Shown here piece after piece: positions 19,664-29,300 of a stretch of 64,000 bases of DNA. The notes under the pieces are model-generated. The model was not told where the DNA came from. It saw only the letters and a list, made by a program, of their open reading frames with translations, and did no database searches. The translations under genes were made by a program, and so were the position numbers. The stretch spans positions 221,282 through 285,281 of the forward strand of contig QMIT01000003.1 of NCBI GenBank assembly GCA_024434115.1. The letters run 5' to 3'. Every line of letters begins with the position of its first letter. The stretch's first letter is position 1. The stretch comes from Chloroflexota bacterium. GTDB taxonomy: Bacteria; Chloroflexota; Anaerolineae; Aggregatilineales; J027.

Positions 19664-20392
19664 ATGAACTTTTCGCCCGAAAAAGCCTTTCACCTGACAG
19701 CAGGGTCACTGCCAATTGTGTTGACCCTGCCCCATGCCACCCCGCTTGAGCATTCGTATGCCACCGAGTTACACGAGCGGTTGCGCGGTCTAAAAAAAGC
19801 GGAAGGGGGCTTGATTGACATTACCGAACGATTTAAACAGGTCTGCCATTCCCAAAAAGGCACACCCTATATCCTCATTGCGCGGGTGCATCGTTCACGC
19901 ATTGATTTTAGCCGCAGCAAACAAATCGTCGCGGGCGAACACGCCTATGATGATGCCCGTGCCGAACCGCTCTATGATGCCTTTGAACAGACCCTCGCTG
20001 GCGTTGTTCAGCAAATTACCCACGCCACACCAACCGCCCTGTTGTTCGATTTACATGGCTGCCGCAGCCGGAATACAGACGTTTACTTGGGCACATTAAA
20101 CGGCAAAACCATAACGTCAAACGGTCATCTTCATTCTCTGCGAGATCACTTACATGAGTCACTAAGCAAACAGGGCTGGAAGGTTGAACCAAAGCCCGGT
20201 GCAGATGAAATCAAATTTACTGGACGTTCTGACAGTATTATCGCACGACATAATCTGGCAAAGTTGGCGGCACAAGCTGGTAATTACGGCAGTCTGCAAA
20301 TCGAGCTTTCCCAACATATTCGATTACGGGCGGTCAACAATCAGCAGTTTGCCCACGATTTAGCTGAAGCCGCCTTATCACTACTGGATTAA
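19664..20392 (+). CDS. N-formylglutamate amidohydrolase-like protein
   Basis: 242-residue protein with weak but recognisable similarity to the FGase fold: PIVLTLPHAT near the N-terminus, RVHRSRIDFSRSK in place of the usual RDxxDLNR, LFDLHGCRSRNTD and the C-terminal GSLQIELSQHIR, which matches the family's IQIEVS end. Known members hydrolyse N-formyl- or N-substituted amino acids in histidine or related degradation, but no histidine pathway genes lie here. It is four bases upstream of folC in a compact run from ppc. It could be a general amidase or peptidase. The substrate is unknown. Confidence 0.65.
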   Translation: MNFSPEKAFHLTAGSLPIVLTLPHATPLEHSYATELHERLRGLKKAEGGLIDITERFKQVCHSQKGTPYILIARVHRSRIDFSRSKQIVAGEHAYDDARAEPLYDAFEQTLAGVVQQITHATPTALLFDLHGCRSRNTDVYLGTLNGKTITSNGHLHSLRDHLHESLSKQGWKVEPKPGADEIKFTGRSDSIIARHNLAKLAAQAGNYGSLQIELSQHIRLRAVNNQQFAHDLAEAALSLLD

Positions 20393-20395
20393 CCC

Positions 20396-21724
20396 ATGTT
20401 AGAGGCCGAGAACCTAATTTTTGAGTCTTATAGCCGTGTGACTCTCTCGCTGAAAGGCTACGACTCGGAAACACGCAATTTAGGAGGTATTCAACAGTTA
20501 TTCGCCGAAGCCAACCTGCCCTTCGATTTTGCCCCAACGATCACGGTCACAGGCAGCAAGGGTAAAGGTTCAACCTCAATTTTTTGCGCGGCCCTCCTGC
20601 AAGGCATGGGGCACACCATTGGCCTGCTGACCAGTCCCAGCTTTTTGAGTGTGCGGGAACGGATTCGCGTTAATGGGCAGGCAATTTCCGAAGCGGCCTT
20701 TGTTGAAATTATGGACGATCTTGCTCCCACCATCCGTTGGATTGATGCCACCCTCCCTCCCGATCAATACCTCAGCCCAACGGGGCTATTTTTGGCCTGT
20801 GCCATGCGCCATTTTATGCAAAGTGGGGTCACGGTAATGGTATTAGAGGTGGGACGTGGGGGGCGTTTTGACGATGTGCGCTTGATTGAAAATCGCGTAA
20901 GTTGCTTTACCCCGATTATGGCGGAGCATCTGGATAAACTTGGCCCAACCGTTGCCGATGTTGTGTGGCACAAAACGGGCATCATCAAACCCAACAGCGC
21001 TGTCGTGAGCGCCCCGCAATCCCCTGAAGTGAGCCAACAGATCGAGCAGGCGTGCCATGAGCTTGAGTCATCCTTTCAGCAGGTCGGGCGAGATATTTTA
21101 TTTGAGCAGTGGCGTGAATCGGGCTTCCAGCGCGTGACTATCAATGGGGATATATTTGAACTCCACACCCCGGCGATCTATCAGGCAACCAATCTAGCAA
21201 CCGCCTATGCCGCCGTGTCTGCCCTACAGGTGGGAGATATTCATCAATCTGCCGAATCCAAAATCATCCGCTCAGTACAACTGCCGGGGCGCTGTGATAA
21301 GGTCAGTGATACCCCGTTAGTATTCGTGGATGGGGCGATTAATCGAGCATCTGCCGAACAATTTCGGAACAGTGTTCTAGCCCTCAGTCGTGCCCAAATC
21401 ATATTGGTGACAGCCCTGCCACACGACAAAGACCATGTTGGGCTGCTCGAAACCCTAATGCCACATGTCGCTCATACCATCATCACACAGGTCAGCGCCC
21501 AACACCTTCATTTTACCGACGCGGTGGCACAGGCCGCCCGACAGTTATCCGCCAACGTCACCCATCAGCCGGCTGTGTTTGAAGCCTTTGCCCAAGCGGT
21601 TGAGAGAGCAAGTCAAATGGGTACAATTTGGGTGGTGGGCACGCAATCATTGGTGCGTGATGCCCTCCAATTTTGGCGGCAAGACCTCGAAAATCTGCTT
21701 CCCTCGAACCCACTCTCAGATTGA
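20396..21724 (+). CDS. folC: Folylpolyglutamate synthase / Mur-ligase family protein
   Basis: 442-residue ATP-dependent ligase that adds glutamate to folates, and in bifunctional members also makes dihydrofolate. Features are the P-loop ITVTGSKGKGSTS (about 45), the folate-side LLTSPSFLSVRERIRVNG, LEVGRGGRFDDVRLI, AEHLDKLGPTVADVVWHKTGIIK and a C-terminal domain with VDGAINRASAEQFRNSV. The last differs slightly from the usual DGAHNP. It starts four bases after the preceding gene. FolC is the most likely identity. A related Mur-type ligase acting on another substrate cannot be wholly excluded. Confidence 0.85.
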   Translation: MLEAENLIFESYSRVTLSLKGYDSETRNLGGIQQLFAEANLPFDFAPTITVTGSKGKGSTSIFCAALLQGMGHTIGLLTSPSFLSVRERIRVNGQAISEAAFVEIMDDLAPTIRWIDATLPPDQYLSPTGLFLACAMRHFMQSGVTVMVLEVGRGGRFDDVRLIENRVSCFTPIMAEHLDKLGPTVADVVWHKTGIIKPNSAVVSAPQSPEVSQQIEQACHELESSFQQVGRDILFEQWRESGFQRVTINGDIFELHTPAIYQATNLATAYAAVSALQVGDIHQSAESKIIRSVQLPGRCDKVSDTPLVFVDGAINRASAEQFRNSVLALSRAQIILVTALPHDKDHVGLLETLMPHVAHTIITQVSAQHLHFTDAVAQAARQLSANVTHQPAVFEAFAQAVERASQMGTIWVVGTQSLVRDALQFWRQDLENLLPSNPLSD

Positions 21725-21788
21725 CGGGTAAATACTCTAGCCGAGTCCCCAAACCTAAGAATCCTCTTTTTAGCAAGGAATAACCATA

Positions 21789-23570
21789 ATGTTAAAGCGC
21801 CTTTGCTGGGTGTGCTTGGTCGTCTTATGCCTCTCGATTAGGTTGCCCCAAGCGGGTCATGCCCAAGACAATCCTATTCAAAAATTGACCTATGATGGCC
21901 TCGAACGCACCGTCTACGTGCATGTGCCGCCCTCCTATTCCGAAGGCGAACCCGTTCCACTGGTATTGATGCTGCACCCCTTTGCATCATCCGGGAAAGC
22001 TATCGCCGCACTGACCGGATTGGATGCGGCAGCCGATGAGCAAGGATTTATTGCAGCATATCCCGATAGCTATGATTTACGGTGGGATGATGGTCGCAGT
22101 GCCTATTCGCCCCTCCCCGAAACCGAGCCAGTAGATGATCTCGGCTTTATCAACTATCTCCTAGACGAACTGAGCGCGACTTATTCTATTGACGAACAGC
22201 AGATTTATTTGGTGGGGTCAGGCAATGGAGGGCTGATGGCCTATCGGTTGGCCTGTGGATCGCCCGAACGATTTGCAAAAGTGGTGATTGGCAGCGCCCT
22301 CATTTGGAACTATCACGAAGAGCTATGCCCCACCGCCGCAACCGCCCCTATTTCGATGCTGATCATGGTCGGCAGCAATGACTTTTACTATCCATTGGAG
22401 GGGCGCAATGTCAGTTCGGGGGATTCCGTGCCGACCCTGCGTGTGCAAAGTATGGGTGGCACGCTGCGATTTTGGGGCGAACGGAATGGTTGTGATCTGA
22501 ATGATTTTGAAATTTTCACCGAGCCGGACATCCGCCTGTACCAAAACTGCGGGAATGGCTCGTCCTTAGCCTTTCTCTCGATTGAAAACGCAGGCAACAA
22601 TTGGTTGCGCGGTTCAGGGGGGCATCAACTCAATCAGTTCGGCGTAGATTACACACAAATCACCATACGGTATCTGTTTGGGCCACAAACTGATGAGGAT
22701 TGGCAGGCACTGGCGACAAAAATGACCCAAGAAGCCGTTGCGCCCGCAACATTGGCCCGCAACTACACCGTCTATGTACCCCCTAGTTATGATCCCGCCC
22801 AACCGACAGCCGTAGTGATAGCCCTGCATGGTCGGCCTGATACGGGAGCAGGTTTTGCCTATTTACTGGATTTAAACCGCGTGGCCCGCACCGGAAATTT
22901 CATTGCAGTCTACCCCGATGGCATCAATCAAGGCTGGAATTACACCCTCGATTACCCCGGCTATGGAGACAATGAAATTGATGATGTAGGGTTTCTACGT
23001 ACCCTTGTTAACGATTTAGCATTGGATTTGAACGTGGATACCCAACGGGTCTATTTAACGGGTTTCTCAAATGGCGGCTTTATGACCCAAGCGATGGCCT
23101 GTAAAGCCTATGACCAATTTGCGGCGTTTGCGATTATTGGTGCAACGGCCTTCCCCGGTTTTGAAGTCTTTTGCGCCGAAACCCCCTCTATCCCGTTGTT
23201 ATTCATACATGGCACTTCGGATGCGAGCATTCCGTGGGACGGTCTGCGCCAACGAGGACAGTGGGTCACATACCCTGTATCAGAGTCATTGGGTTTTTGG
23301 GCCGTTCATAATGCCTGTGACCCTAATCAGGTTGATCTTACCGACCTACCCCCAGCGGGAAATTCCCCCGGTACGTCGGTAAGAATCTATGAATTTAAAG
23401 GCTGTGCCGACGAGGATAGCATCATTTTTTATGAAATTGACGGCGGCGGACACAATATCCCCGGTGTACCCGGACGACTCGATGCAGAACGATTTGGGGC
23501 GGTCAACATGGATATTGATGCCCCAAGTGTCATTTGGGAATTCTTATCGCAATATACACTGCCTCAATAG
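21789..23570 (+). CDS. Secreted tandem PHB-depolymerase/feruloyl-esterase-like protein
   Basis: 593 residues with a signal peptide (about 1-26, cleavage near GHAQ) and two homologous alpha/beta-hydrolase domains (about 33-300 and 318-592) of the LpqC / PHB-depolymerase esterase family. The second domain has a full triad: Ser in YLTGFSNGGFM, Asp in HGTSDASIPWDG and His in GGGHNIPG. In the first domain the nucleophile position is Gly (YLVGSGNGGLM), while VGSNDFYYP and GSGGHQLN keep the Asp and His. The first domain is therefore probably not an esterase. The protein likely acts outside the membrane on polyesters or feruloylated polysaccharide. It overlaps the convergent glycosyltransferase end by seven bases. 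Confidence 0.87.
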   Translation: MLKRLCWVCLVVLCLSIRLPQAGHAQDNPIQKLTYDGLERTVYVHVPPSYSEGEPVPLVLMLHPFASSGKAIAALTGLDAAADEQGFIAAYPDSYDLRWDDGRSAYSPLPETEPVDDLGFINYLLDELSATYSIDEQQIYLVGSGNGGLMAYRLACGSPERFAKVVIGSALIWNYHEELCPTAATAPISMLIMVGSNDFYYPLEGRNVSSGDSVPTLRVQSMGGTLRFWGERNGCDLNDFEIFTEPDIRLYQNCGNGSSLAFLSIENAGNNWLRGSGGHQLNQFGVDYTQITIRYLFGPQTDEDWQALATKMTQEAVAPATLARNYTVYVPPSYDPAQPTAVVIALHGRPDTGAGFAYLLDLNRVARTGNFIAVYPDGINQGWNYTLDYPGYGDNEIDDVGFLRTLVNDLALDLNVDTQRVYLTGFSNGGFMTQAMACKAYDQFAAFAIIGATAFPGFEVFCAETPSIPLLFIHGTSDASIPWDGLRQRGQWVTYPVSESLGFWAVHNACDPNQVDLTDLPPAGNSPGTSVRIYEFKGCADEDSIIFYEIDGGGHNIPGVPGRLDAERFGAVNMDIDAPSVIWEFLSQYTLPQ

Positions 23571-26197
23571 GGGGTGAGTACATCACGCGGAATCGGCTCA
23601 TAAGTTTCGCCATTGTCCAAAGACCACACTAGATGAATGCGTGAGTAGTAGGCGATATCCAATAACCGCACCTCAATCGGATGTCGCCCCGCTTTTAGCT
23701 CAAGCACCTTCGTAATGGGGGCATCTCCATCACTGCCGCTTACAAGCAGTACGCCGTCCAGCGAAACTTGACCAGCCGTGAGTACCTGCAGGCCAATGCC
23801 ATAAACCCCATCGGTTGGGATATTCAAAAAGCCCTTCCAAATTACCGTATAGGGACGCAGCATTGGCAATTTATGAAAATAGACATCCAAAAAGGGATCA
23901 ATGCGTTCTAGTGCAGGCGACCCACTCCATTCCGTATTGGCATAAAAATAACCGTGCAGGCCATTATTCCTCACCGGGCCATGATACAACATCCAATTCG
24001 GCACCCCACTCTTCACCGTATAATCCCGTACCTCCCATTCGAGTCCTTGACCGGGGGTTATTTGAATAGCATGATTGCCCTTTGCCAATAAGCGGCCTTC
24101 CCCTGACAGCCACACCTCGCCGTCAATCGTCAACTGCCCTTGAGTGAAAAACCGATATTCGCTGTATTGGGGTGCGTATAAAACCCCGGTGCCATCCTCG
24201 TTCAGACCTTGTATCGCGGTAATATCCTCTGGAGTCAAATCAATGACGTACATCACCGGATCATCGGCAAATTCGCCCCGCACTCCATAGTCACCCGATG
24301 TGATCGTCGTGAATTTGGCGTGGGGATACAACACTTGGGCATATTCAAAAGCAAGCCGCTCGGAGAAATGCAGAATAAGCGTAATCGGCTCGATGGGGCG
24401 GGGAATACGCAATGGTAGTGTGTCAGGGAAATCCACTAGCTCCGATTGCTGCTGATAATCTGGGACGAGAAACTGTATATTCGCTTCGCCATACATCCTT
24501 GGGCTGACATAAAATCTGTGGTCGGGTCGTGCTCGCATGAGTTGACCCGCGACAGTTGGGAATGTCGAATGGCTTAACCAAACATCCTGATTGCGTGCCT
24601 GTCGCTCGAAATATTTGTCATAATTGAGATATAGGGTGGACGCCAAAAGAATAGTCAAAACCCCTATCGCTAAGGACCGCAATTTGGCCCTAATGAAAAT
24701 CTGTCCAATTTCTTCTAGTGTTAGGGCCGAAAAATAGGCGATGGCAGGCAGAATCCCAATCGTGCGTAAGCCTTGCGGCGCTTCATGATGGAAGGTTACA
24801 AGACCTGATGCTAAACTGGCAATAAATAATCCGATAAAAAACCATTCCTCGGCGTGGTTAAGATGGCGTAGCGACAATCCAATGCCGAGTACAAAAACAA
24901 CCCCGGTGACGACATCTAACATTGGATCAAAGGGCAAATTATGGCGACCATTGGCATCACCTTGCACATGGAACATGCGCAAATGTCTATCTAGACTGAT
25001 GTCGAGAGCGTCTTCCAAAGATACTCCCAACCGATTTTGCTCCCGAAAAACAGAGACCTCCTTGCTGCGATTGGTGTATAGATCAGGGTCTAATTTGTAG
25101 AAAACTAGGATCGGCATAAAGACCAAGAATGCTGTTATTGCCCCAAAACCCGTCATAAGAAGGGCTTGTGGTTTCCACCAACGCCATGCAATCAGTCCAT
25201 AAATGACAAGCGGGATAAGGGCAAACCGGAAAGCGGCATAAAAATAGAGTCCAACTCCTGCCGTCAAACCGGCCCACAAAGCATCACGCATCTGTCCATA
25301 GCGCACCATACGCATCAAGAAATAGAAGGTTAGCAGTGTAAAAAAGCACGTTTCAACGCCCGTCATGGCAATCCGGCTAAAGGTGATGCTCCACGAAAAG
25401 ACCGCCATAAAGAACCCCATAAGCAGGCCAAACCACCGTCCACGCAGCAGATCTCCAACCAAAAAGGCACTGACGACCGCTGCGACACCAAAAAACATAT
25501 GCACAAGGCGTGGGCCAGCCACATTGGTCTCGCCAAACACACGCAGCGCTTGAGCATAGAGCATTAAGTGAGGATAGGTAATGTTAGGGACAAAAAATGG
25601 GCGAAAGTTTGCATCGTTCAGCATTCGACGAGCGTCAAGGAGAGCCAATGCCTCGTCATACCAAATGCCGCTCGGAATATCTTTGAGTTTATAGATACGC
25701 AAAAATATCGCTATAAACAGAAGCAGTTGCAAAAATGCCGCCGTCGCCTGATTAATGACGATTTTTTTGGGAATAGGCCGAGTCAATATGACTCCTCCAG
25801 CTATCCAAAAAAACACTCCCAAAAGGAATTCATTCCACGTGTCTTGAGTAGGAAATTCCCTCGGCTTTGTCTTTAAAAACTCTTGTCCAGCCGAAAAAAT
25901 TAGGCCGAGGCCAATCACTAAACCGATGATGCCTGCTACCCGTCGCCAACCGCTCGCAACCCCTAATTGGCGTTTCTCAGGATAAGGTTTGGAGGGGGAA
26001 ATGGGCGTAAAAACCATCAGCAGCAAGCTCCCCAATGCCAACCAGCGCAACCCTCCCCATAGGTTCAAATCCTTAAAAGATTGGTGAGCTAGATAACTGA
26101 GCAATAGGACAATAGGCAGGATGCCAAGCCCCACCCATTGATTCTGCTGTATTTTTTTCAGTTTTTCGCCAAGATTCGATAACAAGGTTTGACTCAT
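23564..26197 (-). CDS. GT39-like membrane glycosyltransferase with C-terminal PA14-like domain
   Basis: 877-residue integral membrane protein. Two N-terminal TM segments and a TM hairpin precede a PMT_2/GT39-type core whose first loop holds SGIWYDEALALLDARRM (about residue 178), the acidic motif expected for a lipid-phosphate-sugar donor enzyme. About ten hydrophobic segments follow to residue 530. The rest is extracytoplasmic. Its last 130 residues (LHGYFYANTEWSGSP, YTVIWKGFLNIPTDGVYGIG, GQVSLDGVLL) look like a PA14 carbohydrate-binding domain. It probably glycosylates surface proteins or lipids. The divergent neighbour at 26325 is also GT39-like, 127 bases away, suggesting shared control. 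Confidence 0.82.
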   Translation of the reverse strand: MSQTLLSNLGEKLKKIQQNQWVGLGILPIVLLLSYLAHQSFKDLNLWGGLRWLALGSLLLMVFTPISPSKPYPEKRQLGVASGWRRVAGIIGLVIGLGLIFSAGQEFLKTKPREFPTQDTWNEFLLGVFFWIAGGVILTRPIPKKIVINQATAAFLQLLLFIAIFLRIYKLKDIPSGIWYDEALALLDARRMLNDANFRPFFVPNITYPHLMLYAQALRVFGETNVAGPRLVHMFFGVAAVVSAFLVGDLLRGRWFGLLMGFFMAVFSWSITFSRIAMTGVETCFFTLLTFYFLMRMVRYGQMRDALWAGLTAGVGLYFYAAFRFALIPLVIYGLIAWRWWKPQALLMTGFGAITAFLVFMPILVFYKLDPDLYTNRSKEVSVFREQNRLGVSLEDALDISLDRHLRMFHVQGDANGRHNLPFDPMLDVVTGVVFVLGIGLSLRHLNHAEEWFFIGLFIASLASGLVTFHHEAPQGLRTIGILPAIAYFSALTLEEIGQIFIRAKLRSLAIGVLTILLASTLYLNYDKYFERQARNQDVWLSHSTFPTVAGQLMRARPDHRFYVSPRMYGEANIQFLVPDYQQQSELVDFPDTLPLRIPRPIEPITLILHFSERLAFEYAQVLYPHAKFTTITSGDYGVRGEFADDPVMYVIDLTPEDITAIQGLNEDGTGVLYAPQYSEYRFFTQGQLTIDGEVWLSGEGRLLAKGNHAIQITPGQGLEWEVRDYTVKSGVPNWMLYHGPVRNNGLHGYFYANTEWSGSPALERIDPFLDVYFHKLPMLRPYTVIWKGFLNIPTDGVYGIGLQVLTAGQVSLDGVLLVSGSDGDAPITKVLELKAGRHPIEVRLLDIAYYSRIHLVWSLDNGETYEPIPRDVLTPY

Positions 26198-26324
26198 GCG
26201 AACCTTTTCCTGTTAAGGGATGTCAAGATTTCTAGCGTAGTGTGTAGATGCTTTATACTATAGGCGATGTTAGCTGCTATGACTGTAAGAAAATCTATTC
26301 GATTTTGCACTGCGGAACTGATGG
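26198..26324. promoter_or_regulatory. Divergent promoter region between two glycosyltransferase genes
   Basis: A 127-base gap between divergent starts. TATACT at 26254-26259 is a fair -10 candidate for the rightward gene, but I see no good -35 at the right distance. Nothing else is recognised in it. Confidence 0.4.
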
Positions 26325-29300
26325 ATGAAACAAAACAAATACTATTGGCTTGTTTTGGTGGGGATTCTCATTCTGGCGGGATGTTTACGCTATATTGGAA
26401 TCAATTGGGATTATTATAGCCATAGCCACCCGGACGAATTATTCCTGACCGCCATCGCCACACGGGTTGGAGATCGCAGTGAGCTACTCGATAACGTCAA
26501 AAAACGCTGTGCAGATGACCCCCGCCGCCATGCCTATTTCAATACACGCTGTAGCCCCCTCAATCCCAATAATGTCAATGAAGGCAGCTACGCCTATGGC
26601 ACTTTGCCAACCTTTATGGTGTATGCAGCGGGCGAAGCAGCAGTCGAAATCACGGGTAATAAGCTCTGGCGCGAATTCGATGGCCTCCACCTTGTTGGGC
26701 GTTTTGTCAATGTGCTTGCCGATGTGCTGGCGACCCTGATGGTCTTTATCATTGGGCGAAGGCTTTTTGGCATTCGAAGCGGCCTGTTTGCATCCATGTT
26801 GTATGCCGCTGCCGCTTTGCCCATTCAGCTTGCCCACTATTGGACAGTGGACACGCTTGCCAATCTTTTTTTCCTCATCGCGCTTTATGCCGCTGTTGCT
26901 ATTAGCCAACGGGGTCGAACATGGGCCTTTATCTTATTCGGTTTGGCAGTAGGGGCTGGCGTCGCCTCACGTATCAACATCGCAATGGCAGCGGGTCTAG
27001 CTCCGTTGGCGGCGTTTATCTATCTCCGCACGCTCTATCTGCAAAAGCCTGATGCCTCGCGCAAATTTCATTTTTTTCAGTGGGTACGGGTTGCGCTGCT
27101 GTTGGTCATTACAGCCGGGATTGGTTTTTTGACCTTTCGAGTCGCCCAACCCTATGCTTTTAAAGGGCCAGATATTTGGGATCTGCAAGGCAATGAAAAA
27201 TGGTTCGATGATATTGAGTACGTCTCGAAATTATCGTCCAAGCAGGATGACGGATGGCCGCCTTCGCATCAGTTCGTCGGGCGAATCTCCTATTTTTATC
27301 CTTGGGCCAATATGGTGTTGTGGGGCATGGGGCTGCCATTGGGGATTTTGGCAACCATCGCCTTGATTCAAGCCGTCAATAAACAAGTCCAGCGGTGGGA
27401 ATTATCGCCTCAAGTGGCTTTGCTCACGGCATGGTTTATCGCCTATTTTGGATGGCATGGTCGGCTGCATTACATGACAATGCGCTATTATCTGCCGCTG
27501 TATGGTGTTTTGTGTTTGCTATTGGCGTGGTGGTTGCTACAACTCCGACCCCGTTGGTCGGTGCGCCTTCAGAAAGTCGTTGTCTTGGCTACATTTTTAT
27601 GGGCTTTTGTTTTCACAGGCATTTATCGCGCCCCACAAACCCGTGTCGAAGCGGCACGCTGGATTGACCAAAACATGCCAGCGGCAGTCACAGCGATTGG
27701 CGAGGATGGTACATGGTATCACTTGACACCGGGGCGCGGGATGCGGTATCGCATGGTCACGTATTACAAACCCGAACCCACCTTTGAACAGCTTTCGTAT
27801 GAAAGCCGTCCCATCAACATCACGGGCGAGGACACGATTATCTTCAAGCGTTTGTGGCTACGTTGGCTCGAACCCACCCCTATTCGCGTGAACGTGCAGT
27901 TCGTTGCCTTAGACGAAAATGGCATCGAAACCGATTTGCTGCTCGTTTTTGATGCCACCAGCGAAAATCCCCATGAGATGCGGATAGATTTGCCGCCTGA
28001 TAAACAAATCGAAGTGAAACCGGGGGCCTATCGCTGGAAAATGACGGTTGAATGGGACACGGATGTTCCCATGATTCACGTCGTTCCCGCCATTGAGTAT
28101 CTGAACGTTTCGAGCAACTTATGGAGTATTGGGGCAATTCAGTTGCAGCCAACAGGTCGGGCCAACATTATCCGGTATGCCATGACCGATCAAGATTATG
28201 CCTTTGGCTTCGTCCTCAAAGATCATGATCAAACCTTAAAGGGTCTCTACATTGCTCACGCGATTGGCCTCCCCAGCAACCTAACACTCGAAATTGAAGA
28301 CGAAAAATATACGGCTCAATTGGTCTCGCAGGATTCCAACACCAGCTTTTTAGGTGAAGGTCGGTATTTTGAATTTGATGAGCCGATTCGTGTTCCCCAT
28401 GATACTGCCATTAACATCACCTCGACCTATCCGCTGTGGTTTACAGGCACGACCATTGCCAGTGAGGGTGAATGGGACTTTTCTACCCCCACCCGCATTT
28501 GTTTTGAGGCAGGCAAGGTCACTTTAGGTTATTTCCCACCGAAGAGATGCCTAAATCGAAGTGGGTATGATGAAGAATGGTATACCGAACTCCCCCTGCA
28601 AGTCGTTGAACATGATCGGCCTGAAAAACAGCGATGGATGAGCGACGTGCTGCTGTTGGCCGATTATATGACGATCAGCACCAATCGTATGTATGATGCC
28701 TTGACACGCAATGAAAAACTCTATTGGTTCACGATTGACTATTATGAGGATTTGTTTGGGGAAAAACTGGGTTATCATCAGATTGCCCGCTTTGATTCTC
28801 TCCCCCGCTTCGGCCCACTGGTCATCCCGGATCAGGTATTACCCGATTGGCATCTGCCTAAATGGTTAAACGAATTGGAGGCCGAAGAAGCCTTTACGGT
28901 GTATGACCATCCGACGATCTATGTGTTCAAAAATAGGGGTTTTGAAACCAGCCAAATGACGGCCTTTGCCCCCTATGTAGATGAGCGCAACCGCATTGAT
29001 TTGGAGGAGGCTGCCGAACCCACCTATGTTGCACCGGAGAAAGCGGCTCGAAACCGCGAGATTCAATTACAGGTGGCCGTATTTGCCATAGGCTTCATCG
29101 CTATCAGTTGGCTGGCCTTCCCATTAATGTTTGTTTTGTTCCCATCTCTACCGTTGCATGGTTATGGATTAGGACGTGGTATCTCGTGGTTGATGTTGGC
29201 GCTTCTACCGTGGTGGCTGACCGCCGCCTTCCATGTACGTCTATGGACACGCCTAGCCCTCATCGGTTTCGTCGCGGGTTATCTAGCCCTGATGGTTATT

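Noticed and set aside
21789..23570. Possible frameshift fusion of two esterase genes
   Set aside because: The frame is continuous with one signal peptide and a natural linker, and the two halves are clearly diverged, so it is a genuine tandem-domain protein.
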